Shown in pieces: positions 1-9,239 of a DNA stretch of 64,000 nucleotides (positions are counted from its first letter, which is position 1; every line of letters starts with the position of its first letter). This DNA comes from Shewanella sp. OMA3-2 (GTDB lineage Bacteria; Pseudomonadota; Gammaproteobacteria; Enterobacterales; Shewanellaceae). The DNA is taken from contig NZ_CP090974.1 in NCBI RefSeq assembly GCF_021513195.1, positions 1,996,001 through 2,060,000 of the forward strand, read 5' to 3'. The notes beneath the pieces are model-generated. The model did no database searches. It was not told where the DNA came from and saw nothing but the letters and a program-made list of their open reading frames with translations. The translations under genes were made by a program, and so were the position numbers.

Positions 1-1
1 T

Positions 2-1501
2 TATGCCGTTAAAGGCATTGACCTTGACCCTAGTTATATTGCCCTTGATGACAACCAGTTAATGCTGGGATATTTATCGCCACGCGTGGTGATTATTCGT
101 GAGGGATTAGAAGCACAAAGTAAGCTGTTAAGTGATCTAGCGGCTAATTTAAATGCCAGCCGATTCGAAAAAATTGCTCAAAAAGCGATTCATCAATATG
201 ACAAGCCGATACGGATTAACAACGTTAGAATTTTTGACCCTGTTAGTATGCAATTGACTGCGGCTAAATCTGTTTTGCTTGAAAACGATAAGATTAAGGC
301 TGTTGAAGCCATAGTTGATTCGGCAAAAGAGGGCGAGGTGTTAATTGAGGGTAACGGTGGCACATTAATCCCTGGCTTGTATGAAATGCACGGCCACATG
401 AGTGATAACGACGCCTTACTGAATGTATTGGCTGGCGTAACCTCTGTTAGAGATATGGGCAATGAAATTGACATTCTGGACTCATTAATCGACAAAATTG
501 AAAGTAATCAAATTATTGGCCCACGCATTACCAAAAGTGGTTTTATTGAGGGTAAAAGCGAGTTTTCTGCGGCGACGGGAGAAATGGCATCAACAGAGCA
601 AGAAGCGGTTGATCTTGTGAATATGTATGGCGAAAAAGGCGACTATTTTCAAATCAAAGTATACAGCTCGATTAATGGTGAGTGGGTGCCAGCTATGGCC
701 AAAGCCGCCAAAAAGCATGGTATGCGTGTTACAGGACATGTTCCAGCGTTCTCAACCGCAGATGAAATGATTGCCGCAGGGTATGACGAAATTACCCATA
801 TAAACCAAGCAATGCTAAGTTGGGTGCTTGATAAAGATGAAGATACCCGTACGCTTTATCGTATTACTGGCATGAAGCGTTTTGTTGGTTTAGATCTTAA
901 TAGCGACAAAGTACAACATACCTTAAACACTATGGTTGAAAAAAATATTGCGGTTGATCCTACACTTGTTATTCATGAATTAGGCTTAACGGCTAGAAAC
1001 GGTGAAACGCGGGTTGGTGTTAAAGACTATATTGACCATATGCCAGTTGGTGAGCAAAGAAGCGCGAAAGTCGCCTTGTTGAATGTGGCCGATGAACAAG
1101 AGGATAAGGAATACCGTTTAGCGTTTGATAAAATTATTGAAACACTGGCATTGATGCATAAAAAAGGTATTTTTATTGTTCCCGGTACCGATTTAGGTGG
1201 TGCTTTTGAACTGCATCGTGAGTTGGAGCTATTCAAAAAGATAGGTATGTCTAATGCCGAAGTATTACGTCGGGCTTCATACGATATGGCGAATTACTTA
1301 GGCTATGGCAAGCAGCTTGGCAGTATTGAAGTGGGTAAGTATGCTGACTTTTTCTTAGTGCCAGGCGATCCAATAGCTGATCTTCGTGCCATTAAAACTG
1401 TGGCTATGGTATCTAAAGGTGGGGTTATTTATTTCCCTAGTGAAGTTTACCCTGAGTTTGGCATTAAGCCTTTTACCGCAATACCTACAGTTGTTGAATA
1501 A
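2..1501 (+). CDS. Metal-dependent amidohydrolase, 5' end outside window
   Basis: The reading frame is open from base 2 and continues upstream of the window, so the N-terminus is missing. The visible ATG at 62 is probably internal. The protein has the amidohydrolase-superfamily layout: an N-terminal beta-sandwich strand region, then the HxH metal motif (MHGHM, bases 386-400), a KVY segment with a candidate carboxylated lysine, GHVP and THIN histidines, and a late PGTDLGG aspartate. The C-terminal GSIEVGKYADFFLVPGDP stretch closes the composite domain. This suits imidazolonepropionase- or Xaa-Pro-dipeptidase-like amidohydrolases that act on C-N bonds. The substrate cannot be read from sequence. 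Any signal peptide would lie upstream. Family is fairly sure, substrate unknown. Confidence 0.85.
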   Translation, partial: YAVKGIDLDPSYIALDDNQLMLGYLSPRVVIIREGLEAQSKLLSDLAANLNASRFEKIAQKAIHQYDKPIRINNVRIFDPVSMQLTAAKSVLLENDKIKAVEAIVDSAKEGEVLIEGNGGTLIPGLYEMHGHMSDNDALLNVLAGVTSVRDMGNEIDILDSLIDKIESNQIIGPRITKSGFIEGKSEFSAATGEMASTEQEAVDLVNMYGEKGDYFQIKVYSSINGEWVPAMAKAAKKHGMRVTGHVPAFSTADEMIAAGYDEITHINQAMLSWVLDKDEDTRTLYRITGMKRFVGLDLNSDKVQHTLNTMVEKNIAVDPTLVIHELGLTARNGETRVGVKDYIDHMPVGEQRSAKVALLNVADEQEDKEYRLAFDKIIETLALMHKKGIFIVPGTDLGGAFELHRELELFKKIGMSNAEVLRRASYDMANYLGYGKQLGSIEVGKYADFFLVPGDPIADLRAIKTVAMVSKGGVIYFPSEVYPEFGIKPFTAIPTVVE

Positions 1502-1665
1502 CTAGGCTAAATTAAGTGCTCGCTAGGCTGTGGCATTCTGAACTCAGGGTGTCACGGCTGAGTATTTTTAAATGTATTTGTGAATGCTAATGCGGATAAC
1601 GTTATACGCTGTTAACTCAAACAATCTTTAACGACAAAAGCCTGTCGGCTCACATAGAGTTTTTG

Positions 1666-2595
1666 ATGACTATTCAACCACACCTTTATTTCATTCCGTT
1701 AAATAATCAACTTAGTCGAGTTCAATTTGAACAGGGATTGGCTTTAGGCTGGTTAACAGAGGATGAGATAAACAAGGTACATCGCTATAAAGCCGAGCTG
1801 GCTCAACATAATGCATTACAGGTACGGCTAGCATTGCGGGCAGTGTTATCAAACCACAGTGATGTACTTCCTCAGCAATGGCTATTTGAATATGGTGATA
1901 AAGGTAAGCCGAGTTTATCTGCTGAGTTATTTGAGCGTAGCGGATTACATTTTAACTTAAGCCACAGTGGTGACTGGTTAATGATAGGGGTGTTACCGTG
2001 TGCTAATTTGAGTGCAAAATATGTCAACAATAAAGCGATATTATTTGGTCTTGATATTGAGCGCGTGCGAGCCAGTACTAATATTCAACCTATTTTGAAT
2101 CATTACTTTACTGATGGTGAAGTGGCTGATTTAGTCGCCTTACCCTATGTGTTACAACGGCAACGTTTTTTTGATTTATGGACCTTAAAAGAGGCGTACA
2201 TTAAAGCGACGGGTAAGGGGTTAGCACAATCCTTAAGCTCATTTTCGTTTGCATTTACTGATAACAATGTGTTTCAAGCAGACTGTTTTTCTGTTGCTAA
2301 AACAGCGTCTGTTGCTGCGTTTGAATCTGCTGTTGTCAACACTGCTGAGCGTGCACCATCGGCCATATTATGCCGCCATGATGATATTCACTTTACTGCA
2401 CCTACTACCGATAACTCACAATGGACTTGCCGTTTTGGGCGCTTAACTGACACCTATCGATTCAGTTTTTGTATCGGCGTGAATACTGTATTGAATGAAG
2501 ATAATGGCATTAAACGCGACAATGATAACTTAGCGGCTGGAGTGAATATTACTGAGCCAATAATGGTATTAACATCATTGGCTCAGCTATTGTAA
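1666..2595 (+). CDS. Sfp-type 4'-phosphopantetheinyl transferase
   Basis: Transfers the phosphopantetheine arm of CoA to a serine of carrier-protein domains. About 309 aa, the long Sfp/Gsp class rather than short AcpS. Motifs: FNLSHS near residue 97, GLDIERV near 130 (magnesium-binding Asp and Glu) and WTLKEAYIKATGKGL near 173. The ATG at 1666 is preferred; a TTG lies just before it at 1663. No polyketide, NRPS or siderophore genes are present, so this is an orphan activator. In Shewanella the Sfp-type enzyme PfaE serves the polyunsaturated fatty-acid synthase, which makes pfaE a reasonable but unproven name. The C-terminal roughly 100 residues are less conserved. It converges with the S10 peptidase gene. 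Confidence 0.85.
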   Translation: MTIQPHLYFIPLNNQLSRVQFEQGLALGWLTEDEINKVHRYKAELAQHNALQVRLALRAVLSNHSDVLPQQWLFEYGDKGKPSLSAELFERSGLHFNLSHSGDWLMIGVLPCANLSAKYVNNKAILFGLDIERVRASTNIQPILNHYFTDGEVADLVALPYVLQRQRFFDLWTLKEAYIKATGKGLAQSLSSFSFAFTDNNVFQADCFSVAKTASVAAFESAVVNTAERAPSAILCRHDDIHFTAPTTDNSQWTCRFGRLTDTYRFSFCIGVNTVLNEDNGIKRDNDNLAAGVNITEPIMVLTSLAQLL

Positions 2596-2667
2596 ATCGT
2601 TCGATTGAACAACGATTGTGATTAATGACTATCAGCAATCGTTATTTGTAGCTTAGTACTTAGCTGA

Positions 2668-4248
2668 TTAGTACTTAGCTGCTTGATCCGGCTTAGGTAA
2701 ACTAGAGAGAATAAAGTCGCGTAAGTCTTGATTAGATTGCTTTAAATCCTCATAACGTAAATACATCATATGCCCACTTCGATAGCCTTTAAACGACAAT
2801 CTATTTTTCATTTGGCCGCTGCGGTCTAACTGCCACATGGTGTATTTGGCATCAAAATAGTTGGTGGCGCCATCATAATATCCTGATTGGATCATCACAT
2901 TAAGATAGGGGTTTTGTGCCATGGCTAAACGCAAGTCTTCACCGGAATGGTCATTGCTTTTATCCCACGGATGAACCGGGCCAAACATATTGTATTTCAT
3001 ATCGGTTTTATAATTTAACTCAGTGCGAAGATAGTCATTAATCGCCGGAGTAAAGCTGTGCAACCATGATGTGAGCTCAGCGTTGTAATCTGGACGTGCG
3101 CCAACGGTTTTTTCATCAATGCCTAAGTAACGTGAGTCTAATCGTCCAACCGTTTGCTGACGATCACGCAGTAAGGTTTTCCAAAAGTAGTCGGTATCGA
3201 TATCTAAATTACTTTGCAGCACTTCAGTCACACTTAGACCAGAATAATGGGCCACTTGCTTAGCAATACGCTGTTTTTCGGCATCATCAATAAAGCTGCC
3301 TTTGGCTAATGCGGGTAAATATTGATTAATGGTAAAGTTTTCTACCTCAGCTAATAGCGGGGTTAAATCCTGTTGCTGTAGATCGTCTGCGAGCACTTTA
3401 TGGTACCAGGCGGTGGCGGCAAAATAGGGGAGACGATTGGCGGCTTTTACCGGACCATTACGCTCAATGCCAATATCAGTCGGCGATACAAGAATGACAC
3501 CATTAGGATACATCCATTGGTTTTTTTGTAACTCCAGTGCTAAACCAGATACTCGTGTGGTGCCATAGCTTTCACCGATTAAATACTTTGGTGAGCGCCA
3601 GCGCTCGTTTCGTGACACAAAGGTGGTGATCCATTCGGCTAAATAACTGATATCAGCATTGACACCAAAAAACATTTTTTGCTGCTCATCTTTTGAAGGC
3701 ATTTTACCTTCAGCATCGGGCAATACGCGTGAATAACCGGTATTCACCAGGTTAACAAATACAATGTCGGCCACATCTAAAATAGAGTAATCATTACTTT
3801 TTACCCCATATGGTTGCAGTGGATAACCTTCATTATCAACATTGAGCACCCGCGGCCCAGTATAGGCAACATGCATCCACACTGACGCAGAGCCTGGGCC
3901 ACCGTTAAAAGAGATAACCAGAGGGCGACTGCTATTATCTTTAATATCAGTGCGCTGGTAGTAGGTATAAAATAAGGTGGCAGTAGGATTACCTTGTTCG
4001 TCCCACACTGGTTGTGTGCCGGTAGTGGCGCTATAAGCTATTTTTTTATCTAATATGGTGGTTTTATGCTGAGTGATAACGTTTTGATCGATTGGGATTT
4101 GACGTTTAACTCTGTCGGCGATGTTATTGCTGTTACCGGAATTGTTATTCGCGCCGCTATTGTTATCGGCAGCATAACTGGCTGAAGTCGATAAACTTAA
4201 TTGCATACAAAATAGTACAGTGCAGGATGTGACCAAAAGTTTGCGCAT
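2668..4248 (-). CDS. Exported S10-family serine carboxypeptidase-like protein
   Basis: 526 aa with a signal peptide (basic MRKL start, hydrophobic core, cleavage near ASYA-AD) followed by a Gly/Asn/Ser-rich linker. The alpha/beta-hydrolase residues of peptidase family S10 are visible: FNGGPGS near 115 for the oxyanion hole, GESYGTTR with the nucleophile Ser near 227, an Asp near 459 (GYYDGAT) and SGHMMY with His near 493. It probably trims C-terminal residues from peptides in the periplasm or outside the cell. The start ATG fits the signal peptide. It is monocistronic and convergent with the transferase gene. Substrate preference is not readable. Confidence 0.88.
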   Translation of the reverse strand: MRKLLVTSCTVLFCMQLSLSTSASYAADNNSGANNNSGNSNNIADRVKRQIPIDQNVITQHKTTILDKKIAYSATTGTQPVWDEQGNPTATLFYTYYQRTDIKDNSSRPLVISFNGGPGSASVWMHVAYTGPRVLNVDNEGYPLQPYGVKSNDYSILDVADIVFVNLVNTGYSRVLPDAEGKMPSKDEQQKMFFGVNADISYLAEWITTFVSRNERWRSPKYLIGESYGTTRVSGLALELQKNQWMYPNGVILVSPTDIGIERNGPVKAANRLPYFAATAWYHKVLADDLQQQDLTPLLAEVENFTINQYLPALAKGSFIDDAEKQRIAKQVAHYSGLSVTEVLQSNLDIDTDYFWKTLLRDRQQTVGRLDSRYLGIDEKTVGARPDYNAELTSWLHSFTPAINDYLRTELNYKTDMKYNMFGPVHPWDKSNDHSGEDLRLAMAQNPYLNVMIQSGYYDGATNYFDAKYTMWQLDRSGQMKNRLSFKGYRSGHMMYLRYEDLKQSNQDLRDFILSSLPKPDQAAKY

Positions 4249-4351
4249 GGAAACGTCTCATTTTTATTAGGATTTGGATGAAGATTAACATGTAACTTAA
4301 CAAACTCAGTTCTGTCTGCATCAGCAATTTGTAACACTTTGTATAACAAAA

Positions 4352-4381
4352 AGCCGCCATCAAGATAAATTGATGGCGGCT
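4352..4381 (-). terminator. Rho-independent terminator after queF
   Basis: Perfect 12-bp stem AGCCGCCATCAA / TTGATGGCGGCT with a 6-base loop. Read on the minus strand it is followed by TTTTGTT. It lies about 125 bp beyond the queF stop, so the queF transcript probably has a long 3' end. Nothing else was recognised between the stop codon and the hairpin. Confidence 0.8.
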
Positions 4382-4506
4382 GTTTATTCGCAGCAGTGCG
4401 TGTTAACTAAAGTGTTTACTAGCAAATCAGGCTATTCAGCTAAAGGCACTATTTCAAATTGCTGGTCAAATTGAGCTATTTTACCAAAGGCGTTTGCAGC
4501 GACTTT

Positions 4507-5364
4507 CTATTGCCTTGCTAAACGATTTGAGTCCGGAGGGTTTTCAAAATCGCTGCGATAAGGGTTAATATCTAGACCGCCTCTGCGAGTATAACGCCCA
4601 TAAACCGTGAGTTTTGTGCAGTGGCAATAATGTTTCAAGTCAACAAAAATACGCTCTATACATTGCTCATGGAACTCATTATGTTGACGGAAAGATATCA
4701 GATAACGTAACAGCTTTTCACGGTCTATTTTCGGCCCTTGATAACGGATCATCACGCTACCCCAATCAGGCTGAGAGGTAATTAAGCAATTAGACTTCAG
4801 CAAGTTAGAGTTTAGGGTTTCAGCAACGTTTTTCTCTTCTGAACCACTGTCGAGCAAAAAGTCAGGATTAAAGTCATAATTGTCGACTTCAATGTCCTGA
4901 TCATCAATACAGGTACCAGGCAGTTCTATAATACGTTCTAAGTTAAAGTGCTTAGGTTCAATCACTTTAACAACCACATCACCCTGGGCACAGTGTGCTA
5001 AGTCTTGTTGTAATATTTGCTCAACAGCGGTAACACTGTCGAATTTTGTTTGATTAAAGCTGTTTAAGTACAACTTAAATGACTTTGACTCGATTAAATT
5101 AACACTGTTTATATCAAGGCTCACTTCTGCGATGGCAACCATTGGTTTACCTTTACTGTTTAGCCAAGATAATTCATAAGCTGTCCAGATATCTGTGCCA
5201 TGAAAGGGTAAATCATTGGTTAACTCAATAGCATCTCGGTTCAGTTTACGCGGGACCCCTTGCAGCAGTGATACATCATATTTATCTTGGTACTCAGTTG
5301 TTTGGCCTAATGTTAAGCCTTTGAGTGCTTCTGCATCACTATAAGGATCGTGATTGTGTGTCAT
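4507..5364 (-). CDS. queF: NADPH-dependent 7-cyano-7-deazaguanine reductase QueF
   Basis: Reduces preQ0 to preQ1 in queuosine tRNA-modification synthesis, a cytosolic two-step NADPH reaction. 285 aa, the long proteobacterial form with two tandem T-fold halves. The QueF signature ESKSFKLY is at residues 92-99. The catalytic Cys ([11 protein letters not shown]) is near 193 with its Asp near 200, and FHE near 231-233 supplies the substrate-binding Glu. The C-terminus (RLARQ) resembles E. coli QueF. It is divergent from syd with about 54 bp between starts. High confidence. Confidence 0.96.
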   Translation of the reverse strand: MTHNHDPYSDAEALKGLTLGQTTEYQDKYDVSLLQGVPRKLNRDAIELTNDLPFHGTDIWTAYELSWLNSKGKPMVAIAEVSLDINSVNLIESKSFKLYLNSFNQTKFDSVTAVEQILQQDLAHCAQGDVVVKVIEPKHFNLERIIELPGTCIDDQDIEVDNYDFNPDFLLDSGSEEKNVAETLNSNLLKSNCLITSQPDWGSVMIRYQGPKIDREKLLRYLISFRQHNEFHEQCIERIFVDLKHYCHCTKLTVYGRYTRRGGLDINPYRSDFENPPDSNRLARQ

Positions 5365-5418
5365 CTAATCGGTTTCCATGTCAAAATATCGTTTTATTAT
5401 AAACTACGAGAAGCGCTA

Positions 5419-6069
5419 GTGTCTTGTTCAACCGCACTTGAAAATTTTATACATAAGTATTTGCTCGCATATCAAGATGCACTGTCGGAATTACCACGAT
5501 ATTACCCTATGGGTGAAGATTCTGCTTGTATTCATGGTCAGTTTGAGCAAAACAGTAATCATACCGTGTATTTTAAACCTTTTAAACGTAAAACATCAGC
5601 AGATTTTAGTAATGTTGAGCATGCGTTAGGGTTATCGCTGCATATTGATATTAATCAATACTATGGTCAATTTTATAGCGCGCCGTTAATGTTTACCTCA
5701 ACCTGGGGGGAAGGGGAGTTGTTGCAGGCATGGAATCAACAAGATTTTGAATATTTGCAGCAAAACATGATTGGCCACTTAATGATGAAGAAAAAACTTA
5801 AACAAGAACCGACTTGGTTTATTGGGGTGTTAGGCGATGGCGATCAAATGCTAACGGTTGATAATGAAACCGGTAGTGTTTGGATTGAAATACCAGGTGA
5901 CAGACCTAAACAAAAGTTGACGGATTCATTGAGTGCTTTTATTGAGCAAATATCTCCCAGAATTACCCCGCCAATTAAACCCGATACCACGGAAGATACC
6001 GAGTGGCAGCATCCGGGTATTTGGCAACGTCTTAAATTGATGTGGCAATACCTGTTACGGAAGAAGTAA
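5419..6069 (+). CDS. syd: Syd, SecY-interacting protein
   Basis: Peripheral inner-membrane protein that binds SecY and helps remove abnormal SecYEG complexes. The open frame runs from 5350 inside queF, but the GTG at 5419 with an upstream AGAAG gives a 216-aa protein starting MSCSTALENF, which matches where Syd homology begins. Recognisable segments are PRYYP, the NVEHAL region, LLQAWN, the conserved QNMIGHLMMKKKLK block and a C-terminal extension ending in basic residues. Divergent from queF, a neighbourhood also known from E. coli. The GTG start is inferred from family length. Confidence 0.9.
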   Translation: MSCSTALENFIHKYLLAYQDALSELPRYYPMGEDSACIHGQFEQNSNHTVYFKPFKRKTSADFSNVEHALGLSLHIDINQYYGQFYSAPLMFTSTWGEGELLQAWNQQDFEYLQQNMIGHLMMKKKLKQEPTWFIGVLGDGDQMLTVDNETGSVWIEIPGDRPKQKLTDSLSAFIEQISPRITPPIKPDTTEDTEWQHPGIWQRLKLMWQYLLRKK

Positions 6070-6075
6070 ACCGTT

Positions 6076-6849
6076 TTATTGATGATCCCATGACAGGTTT
6101 GAGATGATACGACAGGTTTCACAGCGGAAGTGAAACATATCTAATAGTGGTTCATCTAGCTTCCACTTTGCGCTGTTGCACTTGGGGCAAGTTCGGCTTT
6201 GCTCTGCGATTAAACTTTCTCCTCCGACTCGATACAAATAGTAATAAGTTGGAATTTCAGTCAGATACTCTATTCTGGCGCATAGATCACTACCTCGCCT
6301 GAACATGTCGCTGCTTACTGTGCTTATTTCTTCAAGTGCAGCAAATTCTGCTTTGGTTGCGGCTGCCATTTGTAATTCATCACATGCTTGCCATTCGCTT
6401 TGCCATTTTATGATGCGCTTATGATCGCCATTGAAGGTCGCGGGGATCTGATAAAGCGGGATTGGCAGTAAATTATCACCGCTTCTTAATGGTGAACACA
6501 TATGCACATAACTAGTGTACAGCAGCTGCCAGCTTGCGGGGTCAGTGTTACTGACTTCTGAATTAATGTCCTGGCCAATAAACTTCTCCCTTGGGGCAAG
6601 TAGCTTAGCGTCAGTTAAGCCATTTATTGCAGATTTGACCCAGGGACTATTATGACGTTTTGCTAAGCTGGTTTTTTCTGGCAGCATCAAACGTACTTTA
6701 AAATCACCATCATTAAACGCGACTGCAAATTCTCTGCCCAATATTTGGCCATTGGCACGCAGTGCTTCTAAGTAGTGATTAATCGCTTTTTCGGCACTAG
6801 AGATCGTGGTATCAGCAAAAGGTTCAAAGCGTAATTCAATCACAAACAT
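6076..6849 (-). CDS. DUF2310 zinc-ribbon protein
   Basis: 257 aa, cytosolic, no signal peptide. The C-terminus has a zinc-ribbon: CPKC at residues 221-224 and CETC at 243-246. The N-terminal roughly 200 residues match my recollection of DUF2310, described as possibly nucleic-acid binding. No catalytic motif is visible. The start codon overlaps the stop of the upstream coiled-coil gene by one base (TAATG), so the two are probably translated together. Function unknown. Confidence 0.8.
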   Translation of the reverse strand: MFVIELRFEPFADTTISSAEKAINHYLEALRANGQILGREFAVAFNDGDFKVRLMLPEKTSLAKRHNSPWVKSAINGLTDAKLLAPREKFIGQDINSEVSNTDPASWQLLYTSYVHMCSPLRSGDNLLPIPLYQIPATFNGDHKRIIKWQSEWQACDELQMAAATKAEFAALEEISTVSSDMFRRGSDLCARIEYLTEIPTYYYLYRVGGESLIAEQSRTCPKCNSAKWKLDEPLLDMFHFRCETCRIISNLSWDHQ

Positions 6850-7226
6850 TATGGTGCCTTTTGTGCTGGATGTTGTTCAGCTTGTTGTGCCAATTGTTGA
6901 TTAAGCTGCTGTTTATTAAGTGCTTGCTCAAGTTGCGTAATACGCGACATTAATTGATCAAGTTGTTGCTGCATTTTGTTCTGTTGTTCAGCCATTTCGG
7001 TCAAGCTGAGGCTATTTTGTGACTCATTTTCTGATACTTCATTTGGCACAAATTCCGCAATAGCTTGCCATTCAGATTTAGGTATTGCTTTAAATTGTTG
7101 AAGCCCTTGAATAATTAATGGCATCGGCACTTTACCCACACGGCCTTTAATTAAGGCAACATTGGGTGTATGTCCATTGATGGCGATGGCTTTAGCAGCC
7201 GCGATAACATGTTCAATTGGACTCAT
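6849..7226 (-). CDS. Conserved small protein with C-terminal coiled coil
   Basis: 125 aa. The first ~45 residues (VIAAAKAIAINGHTPNVALI) look like a small helical, possibly DNA-binding domain reminiscent of KfrA N-termini; that similarity is only an impression. Residues ~75-120 are Gln-rich with heptad-like Leu/Met spacing, predicting a coiled coil that could dimerise. It is the first gene of a two-gene operon with the DUF2310 zinc-ribbon protein, overlapping it by one base. Function not known. Confidence 0.7.
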   Translation of the reverse strand: MSPIEHVIAAAKAIAINGHTPNVALIKGRVGKVPMPLIIQGLQQFKAIPKSEWQAIAEFVPNEVSENESQNSLSLTEMAEQQNKMQQQLDQLMSRITQLEQALNKQQLNQQLAQQAEQHPAQKAP

Positions 7227-7405
7227 AAGTGGTGAAAACCCCTAATTTTTAATAGTGAGAAATACTATTTCAGTGTCGATTTTTCATTAATTTTAATTAA
7301 ATCAATGTTATATGTGTTGGCATAAAAATAGCATTAAGAAATGTTAATTGAACTGTAAGGGTTAACTTACTCAATAGCCATTTATTCTAACAAAAAGGAA
7401 ATAAC

Positions 7406-7780
7406 ATGAAATCAAAATTAATGGGCGCAGCAATCATTACCGCAATATCTTTAGGCTTAAGTGGCTGTGTATTCAACGTGGGTGATCATGAATCTGGAAA
7501 AAGCCACGATTACTGGGAAGTGCAGCAAGAAAAAAACCGCGATAGCTTAACAAAGCTGTCGTTAGGAATGACCTTAGATCAAGTGCAAGTGATTATGGGC
7601 ACCTCAGACTTTAGTGAGGCATTTGTGAACCAGGCAGATAAAGAGCAGGTTAAAGTATTATTTTATCGTACCCAGTGGGCGAAAGGTGATGGTAAAACAA
7701 CCAAGGACGAATGCACACCCATTGTATTTAAAAATAGTGAGTTAGTAGGCTGGGGCGATACAGCCTACAAACAAATTTAA
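7406..7780 (+). CDS. DUF3192 lipoprotein
   Basis: 124 aa with a lipoprotein signal peptide: hydrophobic stretch ending LSGC, the Cys near residue 21 being the lipidation site. The mature part contains LSLGMTLDQVQVIMGTSDFSEAF, the SmpA/OmlA-like pattern typical of DUF3192. Probably anchored in the envelope. The start ATG is preceded by AAAAGGAAATAAC, a clear ribosome-binding site. Single gene divergent from the coiled-coil/DUF2310 pair. Role unknown. Confidence 0.82.
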   Translation: MKSKLMGAAIITAISLGLSGCVFNVGDHESGKSHDYWEVQQEKNRDSLTKLSLGMTLDQVQVIMGTSDFSEAFVNQADKEQVKVLFYRTQWAKGDGKTTKDECTPIVFKNSELVGWGDTAYKQI

Positions 7781-7806
7781 TCGTTATTCAGTCTAGTCGC
7801 TCATGG

Positions 7807-8049
7807 CTAACTAGCATTGGTCGATCTTAGCATAACGTCCAATTGGTCTATCACTTCTGACCATTGGGCGTCTTCATTTAATGCTTCTTGCAAAAATGTT
7901 TTTTGAGCAGTCGTCCAAAATGGCGCGTCAACCAATAGCGTGTGTTTGTCTATTTGATGACTAGCAATAAATGCAGTCACTTCATGTTCTTCATAAGCTA
8001 AACCTAGTTGCATAAATAAATGGTTCAAATCTGTTGTGGTGGTATCCAT
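7807..8049 (-). CDS. DUF2789 small protein
   Basis: 80 aa from the ATG at 8049, preceded on the minus strand by AAAGGGG. The open frame extends 25 codons further up, but that part is hydrophobic and basic and lacks family similarity. The DUF2789 features LNHLFMQLGL, DAPFW and FLQEALNEDAQWSEVIDQLD are all present. Cytosolic; no function is established to my knowledge. Single gene, convergent with the DUF3192 lipoprotein gene. Confidence 0.82.
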   Translation of the reverse strand: MDTTTTDLNHLFMQLGLAYEEHEVTAFIASHQIDKHTLLVDAPFWTTAQKTFLQEALNEDAQWSEVIDQLDVMLRSTNAS

Positions 8050-8247
8050 TTGGGCCCCTTTGCTGTTATTCACTTTAGCTTTTTTGATTGCAATCAGTAT
8101 TGCTGTTGTTGCTGTTAAATGCAAACCGAGGTGTGCAACCTACTCACTGTTATCAATAGATGTTAATTGATATTGATAGGTGATTGTTTCGGTCCTATTA
8201 ACTTGCTAAGTTAATGTTGAGCATAAAATGATCAAGGAACAATAATA

Positions 8248-8895
8248 ATGGATAACCAAACCTTGGAACAATGTAAAGCTGTGTATTTAACCGCTGAAGA
8301 TTTACGTATAGCCGCCTCTATTATTTATAACGCTTATCACGATGACCCATTTTTTTTAGAGGTATTTGGCAATCAAGATCGCAGTATGTATGAACAAAAG
8401 TTACGTGCAGCCATTCGTGAAGAGTTAAGTGAGCTTTGGCAGCAAGAGCAGCCTTTAATTGGCTGGTTTGATGGTGAGCGATTAATTGGGGTAGCTTGTG
8501 TAGTTACCCAACAAATTCCAATAGGTCAATCACGTTATTGGCATTGGCGTTTAAAAATGGTGTTAGGCACCGGTTGGAAGTCTACCCAGGGGTTAATGGA
8601 AAAAGAAACCTGCTTATTAACACACTTACCCTCGGATAAATGCGGCATATTGCAGTTTATAGCGTTAACGCCGAATGAACAGCGCAAAGGTAATGGCAGT
8701 AAGTTAATTCAAGCAGTGTTGAGTTGGTGTGATGAACAACCTCAGTTAGATGGTATTGGCGTATTTGTTAATAACCCAGTTCATAATAAGGTGCTTAGTC
8801 TTCAAGGTTTTAAAAGTATAGCCAGTGTTAAGATTGGCCTAGTTGAAGGCGAAATTTTATTTTATGAAAAATGCATGGTAAGCGATGATGAGTAA
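8248..8895 (+). CDS. GNAT-family N-acetyltransferase
   Basis: 215 aa, cytosolic. The acetyl-CoA-binding motif A is visible as LQFIALTPNEQRKGNGSKLI (QRKGNG near residues 149-154), followed by the NPVHNKVLSLQGFK segment typical of motif B. It transfers an acetyl group from acetyl-CoA to an unknown amine. AAGGAAC precedes the ATG. Its last 11 bases overlap the next gene, indicating an operon with the Mpo1-like protein. Confidence 0.85.
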   Translation: MDNQTLEQCKAVYLTAEDLRIAASIIYNAYHDDPFFLEVFGNQDRSMYEQKLRAAIREELSELWQQEQPLIGWFDGERLIGVACVVTQQIPIGQSRYWHWRLKMVLGTGWKSTQGLMEKETCLLTHLPSDKCGILQFIALTPNEQRKGNGSKLIQAVLSWCDEQPQLDGIGVFVNNPVHNKVLSLQGFKSIASVKIGLVEGEILFYEKCMVSDDE

Positions 8896-9208
8896 ACAAT
8901 ATAAAACATTTAAAGAGTTTTACCCATTTTATCTCACTCAGCATCAAGACTTAGTATGCAGGCGACTACATTATCTTGGCAGTACCATTATTGTCGTTTT
9001 GCTAATCAATACTTTTATTAATCAACAGTGGTGGCAGTTAGTTTGGTTGCCGGTGATTGGATATGGTTTTGCTTGGCTGGGACACTTTTTATTTGAGCAG
9101 AATCGTCCCGCAACTTTTACTTACCCTTTATATAGCTTACTTGGAGATTGGGTAATGTACGGACAAATGTTAAAAAGAGTGTTATCAAAATTAATCGCTA
9201 AGTTTTAA
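8885..9208 (+). CDS. Mpo1-like (DUF962) membrane protein
   Basis: 107 aa. Conserved DUF962 pieces: FKEFYPFYLTQHQ, RRLHYLGS, GHFLFEQNRPATFTYPLYSL and a closing GDWVMY. Two or three hydrophobic segments suggest an inner-membrane protein. The yeast relative Mpo1 is an Fe(II)-dependent dioxygenase acting on 2-hydroxy fatty acids; transferring that activity here is inference from conserved His residues (QH, LH, GH). Overlaps the end of the acetyltransferase gene; an ATG at 8888 is an equally good start. Confidence 0.8.
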   Translation: MMSKQYKTFKEFYPFYLTQHQDLVCRRLHYLGSTIIVVLLINTFINQQWWQLVWLPVIGYGFAWLGHFLFEQNRPATFTYPLYSLLGDWVMYGQMLKRVLSKLIAKF

Positions 9209-9221
9209 TTGCTCGATGTCT

Positions 9222-9239
9222 TGTAAGCCTTATCCTACA
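9222..9239 (+). promoter_or_regulatory. UvrY/GacA-type activator box upstream of first CsrB-type RNA
   Basis: TGTAAG-N6-CCTACA resembles the BarA/UvrY (GacS/GacA) recognition palindrome TGTAAG-N6-CTTACA, with one mismatch in the right half. Its centre lies about 177 bp upstream of the proposed RNA start, the spacing typical of such activating sequences. Assignment is by motif and position. Confidence 0.6.

Noticed and set aside
2611-2643. Inverted repeat AACGATTG...CAATCGTT between the transferase and S10 peptidase genes
   Set aside because: 17-base loop and no T run; too weak to call a terminator.
4163-4363. 66-codon minus-strand frame overlapping the S10 peptidase start
   Set aside because: Shadow of the peptidase gene in another frame.
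4430-4506. In-frame continuation of queF after its stop (about 24 codons)
   Set aside because: QueF ends normally in RLARQ; the extra codons have no start and no family match.
5350-5418. Upstream extension of syd into queF
   Set aside because: The extra 23 codons overlap queF and have no similarity to Syd; the GTG at 5419 fits the family length.
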